Source: Pseudorasbora parva
Taxonomy: Eukaryota > Chordata > Actinopteri > Cypriniformes > Gobionidae
Length of the DNA stretch: 64,000 bases
Reading direction: 5' to 3'
NCBI RefSeq assembly: GCF_024679245.1
Contig: NC_090183.1
Span: 18,230,207 to 18,294,206, forward strand
The position numbers and the translations under genes were made by a program. How positions within the stretch are numbered: the first letter of the stretch is position 1; each line of letters begins with the position of its first letter. Positions 1 through 10,100 of the stretch are shown in pieces. Under the pieces are notes generated by a model. The model ran no database searches and was not told where the DNA came from. It saw only the letters and a program-made list of their open reading frames with translations.

Positions 1-1130
1 GTGGACATGCACTGACCCCTCCATGACTTCTAAGTGGGAGAACTTATTAGTTTATTTGAAAGCGGTCTTTAATAAGACATCCATGTTATGATGGAAACAG
101 CACTTTCCATGAGGTATACTCACATTTAACAGAATCTTTTTCTGTTAAAATATAACAGAAAATATCAGCCTTTTTTGGTACATTTCTACTCTCCACCCCA
201 AAACTGAAAAAAGTTCACTCATGCAAGACCAGAAATTCTGTCATTATTTCTTATTATCCTTATTGACTATTCACAGAATTGCCCATCCCACTAATAAACA
301 AACAAAACATCAAAAAAAGATTGGAGTATGTTTACACATGTGTAGCACAAGATCTACTACACTAGATCGGGTCAGAGATTAATGTTGTTGTCAATGTTAA
401 TAATGTTAATGTCAAGTGTAAAGAGTACAAAAGATCCCTGTGGTTATAAGACAACCATAAAACATAGATCTTATGTGTTAACACCACCAAATGCCATGAA
501 TGTGGAATAGGTGCATAGGAATGCATTGTTTTCATTAATCTTGGTGTAGATGCCTCCTCATAAACTCTAGTGCTAATACATACATTTGAATCATTTAAAA
601 ATAAAATTACATTATTTCATGTTATGCATTTTTGTATGATCTTGTCAGCTTTATGGCATCTTCACTTCACACAAAGAACACTTCTCATCAAAATTGCATC
701 TTCAAGCACAATAGTGGATAAAGCATGAAGATTATTAATTAATTAATTTCTCACAACTTAAAATTCACCTGTAACTTAGCTACTCCGCAGTTTAGAATAT
801 GGACCGCCCTAAATCTAGTTCGAGAAGAGGACAACATACAATGCTTTTAATCCACGATTCGTGTAATCACAAGCTAAATCATCTAACGTTACTAAAGTCC
901 TTGAAGAGTTTCATGGGTTTATGGTCATTTAGTCACTTTTTGTTTCATAGCTACTTCGCCAGTTTACAATCGGAACGATTCACTCTAAAACAAACCACAT
1001 TCACTTCAACATGAATATAACGTTAGCGACATGAAGTAACTTAAGTTACACATTTCTACACTAACGTACTCTATAAGGTAAAACGCTCACAATATGAACA
1101 AGCCTGTTTAAATAAAACATTTGCATAACC
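1..1130. other. Non-coding upstream DNA, nothing recognised
   Basis: AT-rich sequence with no conserved reading frame on either strand and no transposon end that I recognise. The only open frame of note (799-1014) has no similarity I know and no splice or promoter context, so I treat it as chance. Confidence 0.55.
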
Positions 1131-1160
1131 ATTATTACAGCGCAAAATGTGTAACCTTAC

Positions 1161-1290
1161 CTTCTATCCACGTTATTCCACTCTTGCGTTTGGAAAAAAA
1201 GTTTATCCAACTTGGACGGCTTTTAAACAACGCCAATTCACACGCTGACCACAATGTCCACTCTGTGTGATTTACTCGGTTTACGGTAGA
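1161..1290 (-). other. Possible non-coding first exon of a divergent minus-strand gene
   Basis: Read on the minus strand, this stretch ends in a good splice donor (AAG then GTAAGG, exon edge at 1161). It lies just downstream of the promoter-like patch at 1.44-1.62 kb. It contains no ATG, so if real it would be 5' untranslated and the rest of the gene would lie left of the window. A single donor match is weak evidence and chance is a fair alternative. Confidence 0.2.
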
Positions 1291-1439
1291 GAGGGAAAAA
1301 TATTAAAAAAAAAAAAAAAAGAAAAAGAAAAAAAAGGAAACAATAATATTGATGATTGTCACATTCCGAATTATTTTTCAGCACAGTTCAGTCGCTTGGT
1401 TTGTAGTTAAAATGACCCATTAAAAAAGGTGCTTTGGAA

Positions 1440-1625
1440 TTGACTGGCTCTTTTCACAGTCGGCATATCGCGCTCCAACAGTTTTTCAAAGTGAAAAGGT
1501 TTCGTGTAGAAATGATTCACTAGAAGGGAAACTAGCGATAGACATCGGCTCCAGAAAAGGCGACCCGGAAGTGGTTTCTAATTGGTCAGATACGATGACG
1601 CCAGAACCATACATAGTGATTCTCT
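1440..1625. promoter_or_regulatory. Promoter-like patch with ETS and CCAAT motifs
   Basis: This patch is richer in CpG than its surroundings. It carries an ETS-type CCGGAAGTG at about 1565-1573, an ATTGG (reverse CCAAT box) at 1581-1585 and a nearby ATGACG (CRE/ATF-like half site). Such a cluster is typical of housekeeping promoters. Which gene it serves is unclear: a minus-strand gene leaving the window or an upstream start for thumpd3 are both possible. Confidence 0.3.
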
Positions 1626-2078
1626 TAGAATGGCTCTGGATTTGTTTCTTTCTTTCTTATTGCGTTTGTGAAATTTTACATGATGTACTTTGATCTAATT
1701 TCATTCCTGTAGTTCTATCTGTTCTAAAGAAATGAATGAGAGGTGTTCTAATTAAACACCTCTAAGTAAACTGTAAACTGAGGGATGTTTTATTTTTATT
1801 TCAGACCACTATTTTTCATGTTAGGCTATCATGGATTTGGATGACAGTATCCCCAAGAAAGTATGCTATTATTTTGGACTGCGCAAAATTATTACTGAGG
1901 TCTTGCAATTTTGACAACTTAAAAAAAAAAAATGTCTATAGCCTACTCTTTCACCCAGTTGTATTTTTTTGTCATCACTTCAAGAAACTCCCCTACATTA
2001 TATCTGGCCCAGTTGTGGCCCAAATCTCACACAGATGTATGCCACATGGAAGGATGTGATGACTCAACCTGTGTGTGG

Positions 2079-2796
2079 CTGGCAATATCATACATATCCA
2101 GGCCTCATCTGGGCCAACTATGGCACACATGGCTCATTTCTGGCAGCTGCAATTAAGGTCACATGGGTCACATCTGCCACACACAGAAAACCACAACTCA
2201 CACTAAGGCTGCGTTCCACTCCACTGTTAAGACACGCACTTGCAAACTTCCCAAAGCACTTCCCCTCGGGGGAATCCCTGCCGCCATTTTGAAATCCATT
2301 CCACTTCGGGAAGTGGATGAGGGACGTTTTTATGGACAGTCTCACTCCCTCGGTTTTGAAGAGTCTACTCAATATGTACACTTTAGCCAGCTCTATATAC
2401 TACAACGCAACACTATTGTGACGTCATCGCATATCGCATTTCATTTACCCCACCACAAACATTCTATTATATATTAATTATGTTTTCAAATATTTAAAAC
2501 AACCCAAATACCCCTATTATGCTGCAATAAACAGTTTCGTATGGGAAAACTCCATAGTGGATTCCAAGTGATCAAGGGCCAGTTCAGCCCATTGCAAATG
2601 TTCCGCCTGTGGGCACGGAACAAGACAGAGAACGAGACAGAGGGAAGTTAGCAAGTGAAGGGCATAATAAAAACAAACTGGTACATATATATGAAAACTG
2701 GCTTGATGCGTGTGAGCCAGATGAACTTTGCTGCTGCCAGAACTGAGCCATTTGTGCCCTAGTTGGACCAGATGAGGCCCGGATATGTATGCTATC
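2079..2796. repeat. Inverted-repeat pair flanking other sequence
   Basis: The arm at about 2079-2172 returns in reverse complement at about 2708-2796, with roughly 80 to 85 percent identity by eye (shared landmarks CATACATATCC, GCCTCATCTGG and TTCTGGCAGC). The left arm is preceded by degenerate short repeats of the TGGCCCA type from about 2005. The interior begins AAGGCTGCGTTCCACTCC near 2205, which looks like the end of a separate short element. Most likely a foldback or terminal-inverted-repeat transposon with a nested insertion; family not identified. Confidence 0.5.
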
Positions 2797-2799
2797 TGA

Positions 2800-3780
2800 G
2801 TATTTCAGAATTCATGTATTGTCCCTTAGTGTAAAACTGTTGATTACCTGATGGGAAAAACTGTGGTGATGTAAAATGTTACACATTTTGTTTTTTTCAA
2901 TACTTTGCTCTTTAAATTAAACTTCCAAATCCACCCTCATGTAACATACGACAACATTTTGTAATTGTGGTACTTCTTTTACAGTGTTTTACAACACTAT
3001 TTTGCTACCAAATTATATTGTCTACTTATTTTAACATAGTGTGAATATTTTTAGTGAATAAATGTATTTATTTATTGATTTATTGTAAATGAATCATTTA
3101 ACACTAAGCTGCTTATGGTGTAGACCTCAGACAAATTGTCATATGAATCTTTCTTGTGCACTGTATTGTATTTTGTCTTTATTTTTTATATTATTACAAA
3201 ACTATTTAAAATGGTAATGGAAATAGAAAAACAAAGAACATTATTAGCATGTATTAGCATGTAACAACATTATCTATGTTGTTTTTTTGTTCCTGTTTCT
3301 CTTAGTTTGTATTTCCAGTGCTTATGTGCACCTATTTAGTTCCTCATTTATCACTATATTTCATTCCCTCTGTTCCCTATGTTCATTGTCAAGCCTTTGA
3401 TTCACATGCAAAACTGTTACATTTGTTTTTTCTCCTGCTCCCAAGTTCCGAGTTTTATGACTTCCTTTGTTTTGGTTTGCTTATGTTTTCCTCTTTATTG
3501 CCTGCCAATTATATGTCAACTACAGTTTAACTCACTGTAACTGTAACTGTGATTGATATTTAGGCTATAGTAGGCTGCATACTGGAATGATTATGAAAGT
3601 AAAATATCAAACAAAATGTATATTTCTTTTTGTTACAGTTTATGTAACAATTGTAAGTAAATTAGTGTTTAATTAAAACACTGTTATCACTGTAAAGTTG
3701 CTTTGAAGGAGCTATAAAATGGACTTAAAAGGTAAGGCCTGGAGAAGTCCATGTTAGCACTAGGTGGCGGTAATGCGCCA
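2800..3780. other. Intergenic DNA, nothing recognised
   Basis: AT-rich sequence with T-runs and no supported gene, terminal inverted repeat or promoter cluster. Confidence 0.5.
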
Positions 3781-3907
3781 TGTCAGTTTGCGATCCGCTA
3801 TTTAACAAAACAAGAAGAAGACGAGATAACTTCTTGTTTCTTTCCGGGATTTATATTGTCAGTGTGCTGTTACTGCAGTGATATGTTCTCCTAACGAACG
3901 ACTAAAG

Positions 3908-3908
<1 letters not shown>
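3780..3908 (+). promoter_or_regulatory. thumpd3: Probable thumpd3 promoter/5' untranslated region
   Basis: The segment 3780-3908 has more G+C than the DNA before it and a TTCCGGG (ETS-like) near 3842. It lies less than 400 bp before the first coding ATG. A splice acceptor (TCTATTGCAG, ending 4150) precedes the ATG, so a short 5' intron with an upstream non-coding exon is possible. No TATA box is evident. Inferred from position only. Confidence 0.3.

Positions 3909-3980
<72 letters not shown>
3909..3980. repeat. (TA)36 microsatellite
   Basis: 72 uninterrupted bases of alternating TA, about 185 bp before the thumpd3 start codon. Seen directly. Expected to be length-polymorphic, and it may sit in the 5' untranslated region or a 5' intron. 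Confidence 0.95.
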
Positions 3981-3985
<5 letters not shown>

Positions 3986-4164
3986 GCTCCGGCCTTGAAA
4001 GCTCATACTCCTTACTAGCCGAAAGTGTTGAATGTGTTCAACTGTTAGTAAACACAAGTCGATGTCTAAAGTTCTTAAGGCTTAAACCATATTATCAGGG
4101 AAACTATACCAGACGTGTCAGTTGTATTTGCATTAATTTCCTCTATTGCAGTAAACCCGTGATA

Positions 4165-7100
4165 ATGCAGGAATTTGATCAGGCTGTGACAATCGGAGCG
4201 ACTGTTCCGACGGGATTCGAGCTCACTGCAGCGGAGGAGGTTCAGGAAAAGCTCGATGCCGCTGCTAGAGTCAGCAAAAACAGAGGAAGAATATATTTTG
4301 ATATAACAACAGATAAACTTGCTAAGGTCAGTCGTCCTCTCGTTTTTTTCACATAACCTGTCATTTTGTTAAGACAACGATGCTCTGAGATCACAATGTG
4401 TGATTTGCATAGGCTGCTTAACATAGTGGCATGGCATCTTACGTGAGGAAGAGGAGCCATCGGCACATGTAGCTATATTTAGCGTCACTTCCGGTTTTCA
4501 GTAACATGTGCCACATACTAGTACAGCTGTGCCGCCTTTCGGTAGTGAATGAAGCTGTTTTTCAGCAAGCATGGGCAAAAAATGCTCAACTAAAACTATC
4601 CATTGTTTTTGAAAAGATTTTTAAAGATTTTCCTATATTTTTTTTCCTAAAGGGATTCAAAGAAAGGTCATGACTATATAACAACCAACTACTAAATAAC
4701 ACCATTACAAACTTGAATAATAAAGGGTTAGTTCACCCAAAATGTATTACTCACCCTCATGTCGTTCCAAACCCATCTTCAGAAAACAAATTAAGATATT
4801 TCTGATGAAATCCTTGCGTTTTCTGACCCCTCCATAGACAGCAAAGTAATTAACACTTTCAAGGTCCAGAAAGGTAGTAAGACATTGTTACTCCAGTGGT
4901 TCAACCTTAATTTAATGAAGCGTTGAGAATACTTTTTGTGCACAAAAATACATAATAAAACAACAACTTTATTCAAGAATGTCTTCTCGTCTGCGCCAGC
5001 CTCCAGATACTGAAATGAATACAGATACCTGCACCTTTTTGTGTTGTTTTTGGCTTTAAATTAAATATTAATATTCTTTATGGCTTTGTTTGCAAGGAAA
5101 AATAAGCTATTTTATTATATTGCATGATAATTCAATGTTTTCACTGTAGTTTTGCAGTTATCTTTTTATCTTTTGACATGCGTGCTAATAATATATGGGT
5201 TTCCCCCTCCTTCCACTGCCGTGGAATCTTTCTCTTTCAAGAAGCAAGTATAGAATTACTTCTCTCGGTTGATTACACCTTAAGAGGATGACCTTTTTCA
5301 CTCGCTGCTACCCTTAAGACAAGCTCCGTTTTTTTTCCAATAGTACATGACGCTGTTCTGGCACTCTCCCTAGTCGGTCCAAGCCCAGGCCACAGATTTG
5401 CATCTCCTCTGTCGACAGGCCTGACCGCTTGGGATACACCAAACCGCCGCCTGTCGAAGAGGCCGTTGCGGGCCACCTGTGCCCAGCTGCATGTGGGTAG
5501 AAGTTGATGGTATTGCGACAAAGAAGACCACCCAGGGCAGTGGTTATAGTTTAGGCAGTCTGATGATCCTTCAGTGTCAATTGAGACTCAGGCTGATGGT
5601 CATGAGAAAGAGCAGCTGCTGGATTTATCCATAAGCACCCACGGCCTGTTTGGCAATGCTGTGGGTTCCTTTTCGAAGCAGTTCTTTGAGAGCCAGAAGC
5701 AGTCAAAAGTGTTGAGCCATATCCTGCTTTAATGGGCTACAGCCCCTCCAGTTCTCTCTTGATCCTCCTATGCGCAGCACTCTTTTAAGTATCAGGACAG
5801 ATTGCCAGCTGCATCTTCCTCGGGTTTGAGGAAAGACCTGGAACTAGCTGTGCAAATTTAAGCACTAGTACCCGAAGAGGGAGAGGCCCTGTCTGGGTAA
5901 GTCCATGCCTGAAACCCAGCCACATTCCTGATTGGAGTGGTTTGAGGAGATAACCGTCACCCGACGTGAACCACAAGCCACCGAGCAAGAGTGAGCACCT
6001 TGCTGTATTGTACCCATCTGTTCTCTTGCACGTTGCAGGTGATGGGAACGTTTTAATGTTTTTTTTGACAATAAAGGTTGCAATAAAAAAATAAAAACAA
6101 ATGTATCTCAACATCAGGGCAACTTTCCTCCTCGCTCTCACTTGCACATTATAAGCAGGTACCTGCTCCTGAGCGGTATCTTGCAGTACGTAAGCCCTGG
6201 GAGTTCTCTCACTCTTAGCACAAGTGTTCCCCTGGCACACACTGGTGGTCTAACTTGTGCAGAGGTTGTCTATATCACTCCTCTAATAGGTGGCGATGCC
6301 CTGTCGTTAGGTAGCGGTCCGCTCCAAACACATCACGGAGAGCTACAACCCCTCTCTCACAATGAAACGGCTCAATCGGTGTTGGAGTGGGTGGTGAACA
6401 CGATCACAAGCGGTTATACACTTCAATTTGCACACAGACATTTTGTTAGTTTCTAGACCACTATAGGTGTGATTACCTGGGGCTGTCCATGCTAAAGAGT
6501 AGGCTTCATTCCTCACAAAGCATCGCATTCTTGGGTATGGAGTATGAACCTACATTTTCCATGATAGTGTGCCTGTCTCAGTGCATACAATCTTTACACA
6601 GCACTCTCGCCACATTCAAACTAGGTAGATTGGTTTCTCCAAAGTGCTTTCAGAGGTTGCTGTGACTGATGATCACGTCATGGAAAAATATTCCCCTTTT
6701 TGCAAAAATCACTTGAAATGTCAAATTCACTCCAAGATGTCAAAGCTTAGACTTTTGGTGGAGACAACAGCAAATCTGAGATGCATGCAGAACATCTAAC
6801 CCTCTCATTCAGAACTTCTCATTCATATACAGTCTTTCCAATTGTTTATACTTTGTTTAAAAAAACAGTTCCCCCAAAATGAAAATTATCCCATGATTTA
6901 CTCACCCTCGCCATCCTAGGGGTATATGACTTTCTTCTTTCAGCTGGACACAATCATAGTTTCAATAAATAACACCCTGGCTCTTCCCAGCTTTGCAATG
7001 TCATTAAATAGCTCCTGAGTTTATGAAGCTCCAAAAAGCACATCCATACATTTTAAAATATTTGAACTGACCCAGTGGGCTACCGGTAATACGTGTCTTC

Positions 7101-10100
7101 TGAAGCAAAGCGATGGGTTTTTGTAAGACAAGTACCTATATTTAAAACTTTATAAACTATAATCAAAGGCTTACAGCAATGTGGCTCTATGTGATCACGA
7201 CGGAGTTGAGTTCGGCAGAAGGGTGACTTCTGTCCTGATGTAGGAACGTAGGTGTAGCATAAGCTGAGGTGAGACAGAAGATAGAGCAAAACAAAGCAAC
7301 GGTCATGAGTTAGAAGTCTAAAATGACAAGTTGACTTTTAAAAGAGAAGAGGAGCTATGTCTTAAGTGTTTGGTGGTTTTTTTAGACTCTAGGTTAATTA
7401 TGTTTCGAAATAAACGGCAAGCCTATCTAATCCATCTCATGGCTTGAAGACATTAATACACTTAGAATATGCAACTACGGAGAACTTGCTTCATTTTTCC
7501 TCGGATACATTGGTAAAAATAAAATCTTGCTTTGTCATGCCGTGATTTATCATGCCTGGTGTGAATAGCTCCATTGGGATCTGTTGTTTCGATTCAAAGG
7601 AGTCATGACCCCGTATATTTGTGTCACTTAATCATGCTCAGTGTGAAAGGCCCTTTACAGTATATTTTTTTATAATGGAATTAACTCTTATGTCAAAATA
7701 CTTTTGATGCTTTTATGGTGCATTTACATCCTTTACTTCCTTTTTTAATTTTAAAAGCATCAGACCCTTTTTGTTGTAACTGCCTGGAAGTCAATGACCA
7801 TCACAATTCTTTAAAAAGGTCTCCTTTTGTGTTTCATGAAAAAAAAGTTATATTGGTTTGAAACAACAGGATAGTAAGCACTATCTGTTTTGTCTAATAA
7901 ATTGTCATGTGATTTTTCATTTCTTCATTTATTTATTTTTAAAGGTACATCACCTCAAGTCTCTAGACAATCTGTTTGTTGTGGTAAAAGAATATGACAA
8001 CTACCAGTTCAAAGACACAAAGGTATGTGCTATATTTTACCTGTTGTAGTTAATGTCATTTGTTGAGTACCGAATGAGTTCCAAAGTTTATATAATAGCC
8101 TACCTTGCATACATGTGCAGGTGCTTTGTGGTTTCATTGATTTTTAAGTCATGTTATTTATGAAATCTTAGCATTCCAATTGAGAGAATGTGATCAATTC
8201 CTCTGTCACTAATAAAGACTATAATACATTTTATGATGATAGATCATGTGAAACATGGGGTTTACTAAATTCAGAAGCTTATAAAATAACTCACAAGTCA
8301 CAACACAATATAACAAATTTGGAGGGGGTACATCTACTGTAATTGCAATAACTTGCTTCACATTCAAACTTCACTGGCATAGATTCAAAATAAATGTATT
8401 AGATCTACTGTATTACTCGTTCACGGGAGACTTGGAAATGCTTATTACCCCAATATTATAATTTGGTAACACTTTATTTTAGTGTCCTTGTTACATGTTA
8501 TGTATAGTTCCTATGGAAAAAACTATGCATAATTACATGCATCTAACCCTAAACCAAACCCTAACTCTAATAAGTACATGTAGACTTAAATATACAAGGT
8601 CACCTTAAAGTAAAGTGTCGGAGGACGGGAAGGCATTTACTAATAAATGTTTTATTAACAGGAGGAAGTGCAGTTGGACTGGCAAGAGCTGGCCGCCAAG
8701 CTGCCTTGGACCAGTGCTTTAGAAGTCTGGAAGTTGAACAATTCTATAAGAAAGAAGAAAGGACGTCGGAAAAAAGCTAACCCCACAAAATCCGATCAGT
8801 CTGGCAATGTTAGCGCCAAATGTACTGATACTGTCCCGTCAGATCCTGAAGAGCTCTGGGTAGATCTTGAGGCTCTAGAGGTGAAGGAGAACCAAAAAGA
8901 TGTTTCTTTTCAGCCAGAAAATGACTCGGAGGAAGAAAAACTCTCTGAAACCCAGGATCAGGAGTCAGGGGTAGTGCCTCTTAAGTTTCGAGTGACATGC
9001 AACAGAGCCGGAGACAAACACTGCTTCACCTCAAATGATGCGGCACGAGACTTTGGAGGAGCTGTGCAGGAGTTTTTTCAGTGGAAAGCAGATATGACTA
9101 AATTTGATGTTGAGGTATGGTTCAGAAAATCTGCAGCGAAATGTATAAATCTTTTTCTTTTGTTTTTTTTACCATATCAACATTTAAAAAAATAGTTTTG
9201 AGGAGAAAAGACATGGTGTACCTCATATTTTTTTAAAGTGCTTGCTTCGTGCAAAAAAAGAATGTGCTTACTGAATGCACCTTTTAATTAGTGTAAACTT
9301 GTTCTTTTATAGAAAAATTCAATGGGAACCAAGCCATTTCCAATGTGGTGTTAAAGTTGTAATAAAATAATAAATTGTGATTTAAAACAAATGTTATGTA
9401 TGATTCTCTCTTTTTTACAGGTGCTGTTGAATATCCACAATAATGAAGTTGTTATTGGCATTGCTCTTACTGTGGAGAGTCTACATAGGAGAAACATCAC
9501 TCACTTTGGCCCCACAACTCTACGGTCTACACTGGCTTATGGCATGCTTAGGTAAGCAGCATTCCTGTAAAGAATCCTTTTTAATCATTACGGTAAGATG
9601 GTCACGTACAATTATTTAGTCTCATGGTACAGTCTCAGTCTTACAGTTTACACTTAGCATGTTTAGTTTGATTAAAACAGACTTTGGTGCAATTGCTCTG
9701 TTAAGGGGGACGTACACGGTGCGAACGATTGAACATATGAAAACAAACAATTTTTTCTCTCGGGAGAAATCGAGTGTCCGAATTCACAGTGTACTACCTT
9801 TAGTGCAGTTCATTTGATTAAGTGTGAACTTTGCCATCTGAACCCTGATGTGTGCCAAACAACCGGACTGAGACCCCTGAAAAGCTGGGTCTTGGTTCGC
9901 TTCCAAATGAACTGGTGTGGTTTGACTGAAATATAAATGCAACACTGACCAAAAACATCTAAAGGAACCAAAAACGGGACATGATGTCACAAGATGCAAA
10001 AATGTTGCCTAAAACCCTAAAAAAAACCTGAATCCACAAGCATTCCATACCTTTTTTTTCACATGATAGGTGCTACGTTGCCCATTACAGTTCTGTACAG

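Noticed and set aside
4159..4164. GTG at 4159 as thumpd3 start
   Set aside because: Non-ATG start is unlikely in a vertebrate gene when an in-frame ATG follows six bases later.
5785..6240. 151-codon minus-strand frame
   Set aside because: Lies antisense to the DIRS-like remnant and has no recognisable protein features.
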